64,000 nucleotides of DNA, taken from NCBI RefSeq assembly GCF_015706575.1, contig NW_024037060.1, forward strand, positions 1,385,983-1,449,982. The letters run 5' to 3'. A model generated the notes under the pieces. That model was given only the letters and a program-made list of their open reading frames with translations. It ran no database searches and was not told the DNA's origin. Below are positions 49,891 through 62,935 of the stretch, in pieces. Within the stretch, counting starts at the first letter, position 1; the number at the start of each line of letters is the position of its first letter. Origin of the DNA: Patiria miniata. Taxonomy: Eukaryota > Echinodermata > Asteroidea > Valvatida > Asterinidae. A program made the position numbers and the translations under genes.

Positions 49891-50517
49891 TCACAACGTG
49901 TGCAAACATCCGGACATTCAATACAGTAGGTAGAAAGAAAGAGAAAGTCTATTCCTAATAGTTTTCATTTTAATCCAATAGGCCTAACTGAGAAATGATA
50001 AGTTTAGTCGTTTGGAATTTGTTGAGAGGTGTCAGTCATGAGTACGTTTTTGAGACCAAATTACCCCGAGTAACATCTCCCTTCTACTTTGTTTTTGCAA
50101 ATGTGACGTCGTACCAATATAACCACGCCCGGTCTACTTTGACTTGCATCTTTATTGCAAAGTTCGTCATGATTCTTTTGAAGAGATAAACGACAAACAC
50201 CAAAAGAATCGTCATAATATTTAACCAACAATGATTTTTTTTTGTGGAGTTGGATATCACGCATGTAAAGGTAATGCCATGACGTATGATCACATAAATA
50301 GCTGACCAAACAGAACAGGTTGAGAAAGGAAGCACGGTTGCCACCGTATACGTGTGCATGCACCATAGGTTAAAAGTTTCTAAACACGAAAAAGATTATT
50401 CGCTAACTACTAACGAAGGATTTGGATAGCATAACATAATTGTCAATTATTAAAGCATACATTCTGAATCGCGATCAATTTTTAATTTGAAGGGTCGCTC
50501 TGGAAATAAATGTATCC
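49891..50517. other. 3' flank of gene copy 5; no separate gene
   Basis: Nearly identical to 7518-8140. No gene is seen. Confidence 0.45.
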
Positions 50518-53500
50518 TTAGTATTCGTCGTTGTACATCTCAAAGATGATGTGGTACAAACCATGAATTCGCTTCCAAATCAGAGCGGTCCTGTGGACAC
50601 GGACAAAAACATTAAAAAGATTTTATCAGTGTCTTTTAGATATGCTGATCTTTCTCCCTTGATCACGTGAACAACCGCGTGAATCTCATCACCTACAGTT
50701 TTATACAGCATTTTACATCAGCCTCAGTCTGCCAAACTCTGGGATGTATGTACGCTTGGTCAACAGATGTATCTCCCTCACGACCCCAACCCACCCCCCT
50801 TCCCCTATCCTGACTCGGGCATCGCACTCAGTCACACACTTTAAAAACTTATGGGAGCACTCGGCCGTACGTGCACCAGTGATTTCACAACTATGTCGGA
50901 GCGGAGTCGAATTTCAAAGTGATACTACCCTTCGATGTAGCTATCTCATGCGTATTTTCTTTCCAAACACAAACAAGTCAATAATCACCCAATAATTAAC
51001 GACTGGATTTAATCTTTTTAAAAATTAATTTGGTTATCAATTTCAATCAAGCTAGGTTTTGGTATTACTTCATTTTGACTTACTTTCCCTTCTTGTGGCT
51101 TCCATCCGGTAGTACAGTGTCGTGAGCATGCACTTCAAGCACGAGATCCCCGCTTGCTTCCAATGGTTCAATGTGCTCAGCATCATGTTTGGTCACAGTA
51201 ACATGCTGAATCCATCCAAGGTTTTTCGACAAATCTGGAAAACATTGATACAAAACAGGTGATTTCAACTCCTCTTTTAATTGTTACTTCAGATCCAATA
51301 TTTTACAGGCTTTCCAGGAATCGACATCACTCATATACCAAGGAAACGTTTGGAGAGCTTTATGGACGACTATTGTGCTCGGACCAATTTTCATGATTCG
51401 GAAAGTTTCATCTTTTTGGATAATAGTTATGGACTAATTTCTAGCTGTGATTAAACGTGCACAGAGAAGTTTTGAGAACCGGTACATAAATGTTCATGAC
51501 GATTACGTTCGTTTGTTTCATTATGTCTGACTCTTGGTCAAAATCAGCTGTCGGGCATTGAACAACCGACGTAGGGCTTAATGGTCTTGAACAGACGAAA
51601 ATGTGAAAATGTGAAAACTGGAAACTTCATTTCCATAAGGATGGATGAGAATTATTTTTTTAAATTAAATAAATCACATTCGAATCTTTCACTATAAGTC
51701 TAAATTTGCAACATGTCAGACTGTTTCCTTTTATGAAAATTTCTTTTCATCTATAACTAGAAACTGATTTCCTTACGGTCAATTCCTTGGTATGATGGGT
51801 AGCCATCCGGTACTACGATCACATCAGGGGCGTAGTAACTCAAGATGCAATCCATATCCTTGTCCGTTACACATTGCTGAAGTAGGTTTCCATCGTAAAC
51901 AATTTCACCAACCGCTGTCAAGGAACAACGATTAAAACCAAATGAAAGTACTAGCTGTTCGCAGATGTAGACTTTCCTTATCAAAATTGCAACTACATGT
52001 AATGAAATCAATGTACAGTCATTAAACATTATACTGGTACATGCAATAAGGTCTAACAAATGGACATGACTAGTCAGCTGAACTAACTAAACTCTGTGAA
52101 GATTGTGGCACCGCCTCGCACAATATTCCGTATGGTTTTATTTTAAGAGATAAGCGTAGGCCATTGTTTAACAGAAAACCATGACGCTGGCAAATTCTCC
52201 TGAGGTGACTTGCTTGCGCTATGGCTCTGTGACGGTACAGAAGATGAAGCTATGTACGATTTAAAGGCAATTTACACGAGTAAATTTTGGGATTGTTTTT
52301 TTGGTTGCCGAAACAAAGAACAGTAATACAGTAAATCTGAAGCGGATAACTAATTATAAAGTTCTACTTTTTAGACAACCGTGAAAAGCATCCTTTTGTG
52401 GTATGATCCCAGTTGTCACTCGGGGAAATAACTATGTGTAACCGATTGAAAGCTAAACTAATTTTGGTCAATTTGGTGCAGTATTTGAAAACAAAACAAA
52501 AATATTCCAGCGACATATCGGGGCCAACCATCGTTTGGGAAACGATGGTAATTCCTATTTTATTGAAAATGACAGCAAAACAGGCGCCACGATTTCACCC
52601 GATGCTTGATATAAACAGCCACGTAGCACATTTCATAATTATTTTGGCAGTTCCCTTTGTTTTAAAGTTTGTAAATGATATACGTTACCTTTAATGTCAC
52701 CTGAATGTGACAAACACATAGTAAGTAATGGATCTATATGAGGAGGATAATATTCAAGGAAACGGGCCATAGCTAAAAGCTATTAACCGTTAACACGCCA
52801 TTATAGACACTTTACCTTTACGTTACCATAGGCCTATACTGAATTATTAAAACCTGTCTAATGGCGGATCCAAGGGTTGATTGCGATGATTAACCAGCCC
52901 CCTTCCAATTAACCGATGTTTATTCTTTACATCATGGTGAAAACATTCACGAATTTCCTTCAGCTACCAATGTTATCGCTAAGTTTCACAAATCTTAATT
53001 CTTTGCTAGCGTTCAGGTCGGGTCTTTTATGCATTGACTGCAACATCACATGCACCCTATGCCTATCCCCAATTAGCAAATCTTGGGCTTCAACAACTCA
53101 GCCGCCCCCTTTTGGAAAATTCCGGATCCGCCATTGTGTCAGGATTCGCAGACTTTTGGAAAGATAACACATGCAATTGTTGTATTACCACGGTGATTTG
53201 CTATGCCACGGTTCTCCTCTTTGCCATCTTCAAGAAAGCAAACAAAACAAAGTAATCATTTCGGTTATTTTGGTCTTAGTATCATCAACCAATATGTGCG
53301 AAACTATGTTCTACTAGCGCCTAATACTTATTTGTGTGTGTGTTAGTCCAATATACAGCTTTCATTAATATTATTTCTCGGTGATATTTCCCAATTTTTC
53401 CTATTTCCGCATTTGCCCTAAATATAAATGAAACTTTTTTTTTTTTACACAACACTTCTGTGTAGACCCACTGGGCAGCGATCAATATCGGTTAAACTTT

Positions 53501-53688
53501 TTGTCATAGAATTTGACTAGGCAGAAACGTCAAAGTAATGTCCAGTTGGGAAAACATAGAACAACACTCCTTTAAGGCTGTTACAAACCTTCTGCCTCCT
53601 CGCTAGAGCTTGGAGGCCTGTGGCCTTCGATGGGCGTGTTCAGCAACCCAACCAACAGAAACACACACAGCCAGGTAAAAGCAGACAT
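50518..53688 (-). CDS. Secreted NTF2-like (SnoaL/DUF4440-type) protein, copy 5, five exons, 166 aa
   Basis: Exons (minus): 53589-53688, 53189-53227, 51777-51914, 51084-51234, 50518-50590. Splice sites and phases are as in copies 2 and 3. The signal peptide is MSAFTWLCVFLLVGLLNTPI, followed by GHRPPSSSEEAE. Exon 2 has N for D (GIANHR). Exon 3 is identical in protein to copy 2 (AVGEIVYDGNLLQQC, then VVPDGYPSYQGID). Exon 4 differs from copy 2 at one residue (LEASGD). Exon 5 is the same. This is the duplicate of copy 2 in the right-hand block, yet its exon 1 resembles copy 3, so gene conversion or loss in copy 2 is likely. Intact by every visible test; the ligand is unknown. Confidence 0.85.
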
Positions 53689-53796
53689 GTCGTTCAGAGG
53701 GTGGTTTTCTTCAAGTCAGCACTGTATGGTAGATAACTAGCTGATTATCGTTCGATGAATTCCGACGATGTGAGTGGAACCAGCCTCGAGGTAGAC

Positions 53797-53880
53797 CTTA
53801 AATAACATCTACTCGTGCTGATTGATTATGCAGATGTCGTGACGTCGTGACCACATGATGCAACCAAACCAATAACAGCA
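53797..53880 (-). promoter_or_regulatory. Candidate promoter of gene copy 5
   Basis: TATTTAAG (minus, 53804-53797), then the CRE-like and CCAAT motifs. The E-box is changed from CACGTG to CACATG (plus-strand ccacatgatg at 53851-53860), unlike in the other copies. Confidence 0.45.
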
Positions 53881-53883
53881 CGC

Positions 53884-55032
53884 TCCGTTCATTTGTCATG
53901 GGTTTGTTGGACATTTCGGGTTAAAACCGGTATTTGGCAAGGCCTAGTCCTACAATGGATTTGTGTGTGCGTTTAATTTGTGGTGTTGCAGAAACAATTC
54001 ACTGAGCAATGAACAGTTGTTTAGAAATAAATGAAAGTGAACAAACGTTTTTCTGATGTGCATTTGATATTCTCAGGCCTCATGAGGTGGTGGTTTGGGG
54101 ACGTCAATTTGGGTTTCTTGACAATTTCATCTTGTATCATCGTTAGAATCCCTCATTCTCCTGACGACGGGCAGAGCATACTAGTTCCTCCGGTTCTTTT
54201 TAGAACCACACACACTCACAAAAGAGATGTATTCACATGGTGCTACCACAAACTTATTTTGTCTTAGTATCTTTCCACCGTGCAAACCTTCAAATGTCAA
54301 TTTCATCTTGGCTATTTGATGGCAAAATTTCACAGCGAACGGACACATCATCCGGATTGGCTGGCAAAGACACCTGCATTGTCATATTAATCAGTCAGCA
54401 TTCAATGTATTCCATATGGATGGCTAAAAATGGGCCTAATGAAAAGCAAAACAAAACCCACAGACGAAACTGATGCACATGGACTGAAACATGAGGGGGA
54501 TTATTAAATGATGGGAATAAATGTCTTTGAATTTTAAAAGTTTAATGCTTAGAAACTAACAGGTGAAATTGTGCGTTGAAATTAACCAAATTGCTGATTC
54601 GAAAATATGAATTTGTTTTAAACAACAAAATATTGTTTTTTCAAAATCTATTAAAATAATTTGAAATGGGTTTGTATGAGTAAACTTTGCATCAGCTTTT
54701 TAATGAAAAAAAAAACCCCAAGAATATCGCAACTTTTATATAGTAAGAAACAATACTTATTTTAACCAAGGGCGTATAAAAAGGCCTATAATAAGATCAA
54801 CTTTATTTACAGATAGAATAGGATAAAACGTGATTATGGAATGAAGAAATGTGATAAAATAATTATTTTTCTAGATACTAAATTCCCCCTATCCTTGTAA
54901 TCATTGAAAATAAAACTAATTTTCAGTTGTTGCTTCTATCGCATTGAATTACTGTCACGCACATATATACGCCTCCTCACTATTTGTCTGAAAGTGACCT
55001 GTTGAACAAATTAGCACGCACGTTCCGCCCAG
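53884..55032. other. Upstream flank of gene copy 5; no gene seen
   Basis: Matches 11484-12620, then breaks at about 55033, where about 0.6 kb present in the left copy is missing. Confidence 0.5.
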
Positions 55033-56835
55033 TAAGATTATCCATGTGTGTCCACACGCACAAGCAAGACGGCGACAAGTGAAATTGGTATCCATAATTT
55101 ACATTATAGACAAAGTCCAGGCATGTGTCTCAAAAAGGGTTTCTCAATAAATGCACATCTCCTCATCTTCTTTCGAAGTGAGTTTTAAAAAGTTGGCACA
55201 TTTCTGTCCGTATATTTCTATAGTTTTCGTATTTGCTGTCGGAATCAAAACTAACCTCAACCACGTGTCAACTGTTAGTTTAAAAAAAAACACCTCACTT
55301 ACACAGTGGCTTAGCGAAGTCCACTAAACGTACAGATAAAAAAGTATTTCACATGTCCTTTCATAAGTCAGTCTTGTGTCTTAATGTTCCTGCAGGCTGC
55401 CTTCCACGCCCCTGTGCACAGCATAATGAACCATATTGCCTGAAGGAGTTGGGGACAGTCAAGGTGCCAGATTTGTATGTAGGATTCAATTTATTTGGTA
55501 TCAATTGGGGGTCCCATCGGAATAAGTGGCGCAACCAGGATTTGGTTGGGGCTCACATTGTTTTTCTCCATTTTTTTTGAAGCGTGAATCTTTTCTAAAA
55601 AAAAAATCCCAAATGTTTTTGGCAGCAGATAGATAATTTTGTGTGCGTAGGTATGTTTCTCCATTCTACAGGGGACGTTGAACAATAGCTAGATCTGAAA
55701 TCTAGTTGAAATGCTAGATTAAATATGTATCGGGGGAAACATTCAAGTTACAATTTTCCCCTGTTACTGGCTGCAAGCTATCAAAAAAAAAATTCAATTT
55801 GGGGGTTCAAGATTTTTTCATTAAAAAAGGAATACACTGAACAGGTAAATTTATTTGGCAAACTTCGATGTACAACCCATCTCTTCTTCCAATAGTTAAG
55901 TTTGTTATTATAAGCTTTTAAAAACCGTCTGAACAGTATTGTTTTGAGCAGAGCAGAGTTTTAAATAATTCTGTTGTAATAGCAGAGTTTTCAATATTTC
56001 TGTTGAAATATGTTAAATCGACAAGCGAAGGTCGGACGTGAGGTAAATGCATCATCTATGTCCTCCAGAAAGAGTCGCATTTCGAAAACAAACACTTAAC
56101 AGAATGAGAAAATAATTAAACAACAATTAGTTTTTACTCCATTCAATACACATCTGGTACTTAAGTAAGATTATCCGTGTGTGTCCACACGCACAAGCAA
56201 GACGGCGACAAGTGAAATTGGTATCCATAATTTACATTATAGACAAAGTCCAGGCATGTGTCTCAAAAAGGGCTTCTCAATAAATGCACATCGCCTCATC
56301 TTCTTTCGAAGTGAGTATTAAAAAGTTGGCACATTTCTGTCCGTATATTTCTATAGTTTTCGTATTTGCTGTCGGAATCAAAACTAAACTCAACCACGTG
56401 TCAACTGTTAGTTAAAAAAAACCTACCTCACTTACACAGTGGCTTAGCGAAGTCCACCAAACGTACAGATAAAAAAGTAATTCACATGTCCTTTCATAAG
56501 TTAGTCTTGTGTCTTATTGTTCCTGCAGGCTGCCTTCCCAGCCCCTGTGCATAGCATAATGAGCCATATTGCCTGAAGGAGTTGGGGACAGTCAAGGTGC
56601 CAGACTTGTATGCAGGATTCAATATTTGGTATCAATGGGGAATCCCATCGGAATAAGTGGCGCACCCAGGATTTGGTTGGGGCTCACATTTTTTTCCCAT
56701 TTTTTTTTAGAAGTGTGAATCTTTTCTAAAAAAGAAGAAGAGATAAATGCCAAATATTTTTGGCAGCAGAAAGATAATTTGTGTGCGTAGGTTTGTTTCT
56801 CCATTCCATAGGGGACGTTGAACACTAGGGTCCCA
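55033..56835. repeat. Tandem duplication, 1.14 kb period, first unit truncated
   Basis: Counterpart of 13231-15010. taagattatcc landmarks are at 55033 and 56167, a spacing of about 1134. No gene is seen. Confidence 0.7.
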
Positions 56836-59693
56836 AATTCCCGAGAAGACCCGCCAATTTGGTTTCGTGTACAAAGCATATCGGAGGTCTTCCTAAGAAG
56901 TACAAACAAAAGAGGGACAACAGGGGTCCCCGATCGCAGGCAAATACAATGCAATGGAAATTTCTCCTAAAAGTCATCCGTTGACCCCCCAAAAATTGAA
57001 AAGTAAATGAAAGATGATGAAATAAGCTTTAATTTGATGTGTGTCTCGAACACCTTGGAGAGTTGTGAGTATTTTTCCCGAATTTCTGAAGTGAGAGTTT
57101 TTATCATTAGGGTCAATGGAAGTTTATTTACTGGTCTGCAACCATAGAGAGAGTTGCGACAACTTCAGACTGTTGAACCATGATGGCCGTTCATTATGTG
57201 TACAGTGCAGCGTGCGACTATTGTGTACGAATTATACATAATATGTTAACTATCTCTATAAACGGTTCTGATCAGGAGAGGGCGTGATTACCATTATCAT
57301 AATTAAAGAAAAGGCAAACAAATTTAACAATGCCAGAAGTGAAAAGTATCTCATGTAATTACATGTATTTTAATAAACCGGTTTGAATTTCTCACTTGTG
57401 GGATTTCAAAACGTGTGCAAGCCTCCAGACATTCAATATAGATGATTGGGAAAAAAACATAACTTTAGAAACAAACAAAAAGTCCATTCCTTATATATGT
57501 ATTTTTCATTTTAGAGTTATTTATTGTATGCCCTCAATTGTTGTTGTTTTTGTGTTGCTTTTAAAGTATTTTGTGGACCAAGAATTTGAAGGTTTTTAAA
57601 GAAATACTGGTGGAAGCCGTGCACAGGGCTGTGCGCTTGATGTATTTCTGTGAAATTCGGATGAAATTTGACTCTATACAATTGCTCTATTTTGCAATGG
57701 AGCACAGTCAATATTTTTCAAAATGGCGACGGGCCACAGGACTACTTTTAGGGGAGATCTTCTTTTAATGAAATAAGCTTTTAATTTGATCTCTGTCTCA
57801 AAAACCTTGGAGAGTTGTGAGTATTTTTCAAAATGTTTGGAAGTTCGCGTAATTATCACTGAGGTCTATGGGAGTGGATTTACTGGTCTGCACCCTTATG
57901 TCAAGTACCCTGCCATGTATCGTTGCAAAAGTTTTCAGTTACTTCCGCTTCGATGACGTCATCATTCTTAACCCTCCTCGTGATACTGCGTAATTCATGC
58001 TAATGATTGACACATTTTGACCTGCACCCTGAACTTGTGACCAAAGCATAAAATATCGATAGTTCCAGTTATTGCGGTTGTGATGCTTCTGCTACAAATA
58101 GATGGGGAATAGTATAGGGCCTTCATTGATTGTGGTATATATTAATAGAGGGTGTTACACATCGATAGAGGGCGCTACAGACAATATCAGGAGAGGGCGT
58201 GTTTATTCATTGTGAATTGAAGTAAAAATTAAAAATACATGCATACAATCAGTCAATGGTATCTCATGTAATTATTTTATTAAGCCATGGCCCTTTTGAA
58301 TTTCTCCCTTTTTGGGATTTTCATAACGTCTGCAAGCATCCGAACATTATTCAATACACACGTATGGAAATAACACAGTAGTGGTAGAGAGAAAAGTCCT
58401 TTCCTAATAGTTTTAAACCAATAGGCCTAATTGAACATTTGTTATTGACGATTAATCGCTTTCATGTGGAATACAAAGAATTTGATGCGAAGCGAAACAT
58501 GCTTGAAGACTCCACCCACAATGACCACGTGACTAAGATCGAATTACTTTCAGTTACATTTTGATTCTACAATTTTGTTTTTTGAAGTGTGACGTCATGC
58601 TAATATTTTTTCAAAGAGCTACAAAAGAAAAAAAAATTAAAGAAACGTCATAATGTTTAACTGAACCAACAATATGTCTTTTTTGGTGAAGTTGGGTATC
58701 ATGAAAAGGTAATGGCATGACGTGTGATCACAAGCAGGCCCTATAGCCGCCCAGAGGAACATGTTGCAATAGGAAAGCACGTGTACCACCGTATGCATGG
58801 ACTTGTGTGAACTTGCCCACGTCCACACAAGGTTTATCCCCCTCTCTGGAAAACAGGTTTAGAGGCTTTTGGGGTAAGGGTTAATTATCCGTCGCAAAAT
58901 GAAGAGAAGCATTCAAGGGAATCATAAAAAAAACAATTTGGGTCGAAGGAGATTTCACAATTTGAGTAAAACGATTTTTTTTTTTACTGAGGTTTTTCTT
59001 AACTACACGAAAACAAAGGAATATCCACACTAGTTATGTAACGTCAACATGTGTACACCATAGATTGTAAACACGAAAACTTGAAAGATTATTTGCTAAA
59101 AGCTAACTAATGAATTTGGATAGAATAACACTTTTGTAAATGTTGTCTTAATTTGAAGGTTCACTCTGGACCAGCGGCGTAGCCTGCAGGGTTCTATTAT
59201 CCTGCGGGGGCGGGGGAGGGGGGGGGGCGGGCTGGATGGTACAGTTACAGAGGGGCGCCCAATTTCATCATGTGTGTGTGTGCGTGCATGCGTTTGTTTA
59301 TGGTGTAAATCGAGGACACACACGTGCAACATCATCGATAAATCGAGGACAGGAATCGAGGACAGGAACCACGTGTACAAAACCAATGAGATCTGTTGCA
59401 CAAAAAAGTTAAGAGTATAAACAAAGACGCCATAAACAAACGTGTGTGCGTGAGTTTGTTTCTGCATATAGGGGACGTTGAAAAATAGAGGACAATGGGG
59501 TCCACAACTCCCGAGAGGTCGTTGTTTGCTTTCCATGGGACGATAACACCAACAGCCAATCGCGAAAAACTGTGTTTTCGTGAAACAAAACGTGAAAAAG
59601 GTAATTATGGGAAATAAGTAGGAGCGTGCCCCCCTTCCCCTACGCCCTCCCTCCCCGTAGCTATGCCGTTGCTCCGTGGACAGACATGTTTCC
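56836..59693. other. Degenerate flank and 3' flank of gene copy 6; no gene seen
   Basis: 56950-58590 follows 15975-17569. From about 58400 it resembles the gene 3' flank (7600-8000): caataggcctaa, then catgacgtgtgatcaca. A G-rich low-complexity block lies near 59205-59230. No tandem 1.08 kb unit is present 3' of copy 6. Confidence 0.5.
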
Positions 59694-62600
59694 TTAGTAT
59701 TCGTCGTTGCTCATCTGAAAGATGACGTAGAACTCCCCATCAATTCGCTTCCAAATAAGAGTAGTCCTGTGGACACGGATAAATAACATCAAAAACCGTT
59801 TATGTTTTTATAGGTATGCTGATCTTTCTCCTCTGATCACGTGAACAACCACGTGGCTAATCACCGACAGTTTTATATAGCACAATGCATCACCCTCACT
59901 TGATCACTCTACCCAGCTCTGGGATGTATGTACCGCTTGGTCAAGTGACGTGCCCCCCCCCCTCCCCGCCCACGATTTTTTTTTCACCAAACGACATCCG
60001 CATATGGTGTAAACTATGACGTTTTGGACTTTACTTCTCTTAAAAACATGAACAAAAATTAAATACGAAGAAAAAAACCTAATTCGAACGTAATGAAATT
60101 CGGATTATTTCCTTTTTAAATAAAAATTATCCAAAGCCTCAGAAAAGAAAAGAAGGAAAAAAATGAGTAAAATGATGTTTTGAACCCATGAATCTACCGA
60201 ATGAGCTATCGAGCTGCTCAACAAGTCCTTGAAATTCATGGTAATAATATCATACCTGCGTAAGTATCATAACAGGGTCGTAGAGGGCGCTCAACAACCA
60301 TGTTATGCAGATGTTGTTTAGAGAGAAAAAAAATCGCCCACGCTTAATTCCATCCGGGGACTCACACTCATACACAAGTCACTTTCCAAACTCATAGAAG
60401 CACCGTACGTGCACCATTGCACAACTATGTCGTAGCGGAGTCGAATTTTAAAGTGATATTGTCCTTTGATGTTGCATGCTATCTAAGGTTCATTTACTTT
60501 TCAAACACAAACAAGTCATTAATCACCTCCGTGTTAGCTATTAGATTAAATCTTATATATATTTTTTATCAAGGTTTCGATAAATGTGACTTCACTTTGA
60601 CTTACTTTCCCTTCTTGTGGCTTCCATCCGGTAGTATACTGTCTTGAGCATGCACTTCAAGTACGTAATCCCCGCTGGGTCCCAATGGTTCAATGTGCTC
60701 GGCCGGATGCTTGATCACGTCAACATACTCCAGCCACCCAAGGTTTTGCTCCACATCTGAAATTATTGATACAATTAAACAGGTGGTTTCAACTCTCCTT
60801 TTAATAAACCTTTTCGACATTCGTAAAGCATCATGACAGTGGATGACAAAATTGCACGTAATTTCTAGACTTGTTTACGTGTTTTCTCAAATACCTGATA
60901 CTAAAATACCAAGGCACAAGACATTTGTGTCTTGGTCAAAATCAGCCGTCGGACATTATGGAATAAACGGACGTAATGGTCCGGAACAGATGTAAACGTG
61001 ATAACCGGAAACTGAGCATTTCTATAAAGATGGATGCCAGAATTATATTATATATTCAGATTCAGTCACTAACAATAATACACATCATGTTACCATTTAA
61101 ATTCGTAAACCTGTCAGACCTGTCCAGTGGCGTAAATCTGTGCCGGCGAGTTTGGGGGGGGGGGGGGGGCTGGACACCACATTACATTAGGGTGCGCTCA
61201 GGATAGACGTAGCCTATATCAATATGTATATTCGCGCTTACATCAAAACAGCGCATTTTAAAAGCCCTTGTACTTTGTTTCTCCACTTTTCAATGCTATT
61301 GAATACATTTGGGTTGTTGGGATGTTGGGATGTTCGAAAAATACCTCAAAATCCGGATTTTTCCTATCACGAAAAGTGTTGTGGATGAATCAATAGCCCA
61401 TCCCCCATCAGCACGGAAATCAGATCAAATCAAATTTATAAGTATTTTGAGCTATTACAACTTATAATGGTCTTACTCTCAATTCCTTCGTATGCTGCGT
61501 GGCCATCCGGTACTACAAGTACATCATCAGCGTACATACTCAAGAGACAATCTTTGTCCTTGTACATCAAACACTCCCCAAGCTCTTCTCCCAGTTCCAC
61601 TATCTCATCAACCGCTGTCGGGGAACAATCAATACCAAAAATCAGATACTGTTCGCAGATGAAGACTTTCCTAATATCAAAATTATACCAAGTGATTCCA
61701 GTGTGCAGTCACATGGATACATGCCGAGGGCTAACAAGACTTGTAGATGACTACGATAATAATGAAGCGCTTTTATGAGACTTATAACTTTGGCGGAAAG
61801 CGCTATATCAGCGACACACATTATTACTTATTTTGTATTATTATAAAACAATTACTGAATTACTAAAGACGCACCCAATGGGGTTCATTGGGATGATAAC
61901 CCAGCCCCTTCAAATTACAAGATTTTATTCTTTACAATATGATAAAGAAACCCCAGATGTGTCATCGCTCAGTTTCACAAAAACGTTAATTATGTGCTAG
62001 CATTCACGCCTTTTGGTCTTGTTATGCGTTGACTGCAATACATCCGCCACCCCGCCTCCAAATGAGCAAATATTGGAATTCGACACCCCAGCCAACCCCC
62101 TTTTGGAAAATTCCGGATCCGCCACTTTGGAAAGATAATATATGACCATGCAATTGTCGTATTACCTGGGTGATATGCAATGCCACGGGACTCCTCTTTG
62201 TGATCTTCAAGAAAGAAAACAAAATACAGTGATCATTTTTCTTTTGGTTTTAGTCTTAGTATAAGATACGTACATGTATATACCAATATGTGCCAAACTG
62301 TTTCGCCTGGGTCCTTCATATGACCAAATATTTAAATTAACATTTTTTTTTTTCAATATTGGTCCAATACATTTTCACTAATTTATTTTTTTTAGTGACA
62401 TTTCCCAATTTTTCCCATTTCCCCATATGCCCATAGTGAAACTCAAAAAAAAAAAAACATCGGCAAATTGTTTTTGTATTGTACAAAATACTTCTATGTA
62501 GGGTTGCACTGGGCTGTTTGTCAGCGTTCAATGAAAATTTAACTTTTTGACAGATTTTGACCAGGCAGAAACGTAAAAGTATTGTCCAGGGGAAAATGCA

Positions 62601-62735
62601 AAAACATAGAAAAGCACCCCTTCAAGGCTGTTACAAACCTTCTACCTCCCCGCCGGCTGGCGGGATGTTGCCTTTGATGGGCGCGTTCAGCAACCCAACC
62701 AACAGAAACACACACAGCCAGGTAAAAGCAGACAT
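59694..62735 (-). CDS. Secreted NTF2-like (SnoaL/DUF4440-type) protein, copy 6, diverged, five exons, 165 aa
   Basis: Exons (minus): 62639-62735, 62166-62204, 61477-61614, 60606-60756, 59694-59766. Lengths of exons 2-5 and all phases equal those of the other copies, despite clear divergence, which is strong evidence for a real gene. The signal peptide is MSAFTWLCVFLLVGLLNAPI, then GNIPPAGGEVE. Exon 3 has ELGEELGECLMYKDKDC, then VVPDGHAAYEGIE. Exon 4 has NLGWLEYVDVIKHPAEH and LPDGSHKKGK. Exon 5 gives TTLIWKRIDGEFYVIF and ends MSNDEY. The W-K-R-I-D-G-E string matches the usual DUF4440/SnoaL C-terminal strand better than the HGL of copies 2, 3 and 5, so this copy may be nearer the ancestral form. 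Confidence 0.85.
60178..60217 (-). other. tRNA-like fragment (A-box and B-box-like), possibly from a tRNA-derived SINE
   Basis: On the minus strand, within intron 4 of copy 6, TAGCTCATTCGGTAGA resembles a tRNA D-arm/A-box and GGGTTCAAAA a B-box. The boxes are too close together for a complete tRNA, so at most this is a decayed tRNA-derived fragment. Confidence 0.35.
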
Positions 62736-62883
62736 GTCGTATCGTGGAGAGGGTGGTTTTCTTCAAGTCAGCACGGTATGGAAGATGACTAGCTGATTAT
62801 CGTTCGATGAATTCCAACGATGTGAGTGGATTCAGCCTCAAGGGAGACCTTACATAGCATCTACTCGTGCTGCTTGATGCAGA

Positions 62884-62930
62884 TGTCGTGACGTCGTGAC
62901 CACGTGATGCAATTAAACCAATAACAGCAC
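62884..62930 (-). promoter_or_regulatory. Candidate promoter block of gene copy 6
   Basis: The CRE-like (gtgacgtcgtgac), CACGTG and CCAAT motifs occur in the same order and spacing as in copy 2, although the surrounding flank is diverged. The TATTTAAG motif is not preserved (cttacata on the plus strand). Confidence 0.5.
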
Positions 62931-62935
62931 GCTGC

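Larger units (their letters stand above)
38565..58590. repeat. Right copy of the large segmental duplication
   Basis: Counterpart of 1-17569. It has four extra array units, an extra poly-G block, and lacks the segments equivalent to 12622-13229 and 15155-15975. Confidence 0.85.
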
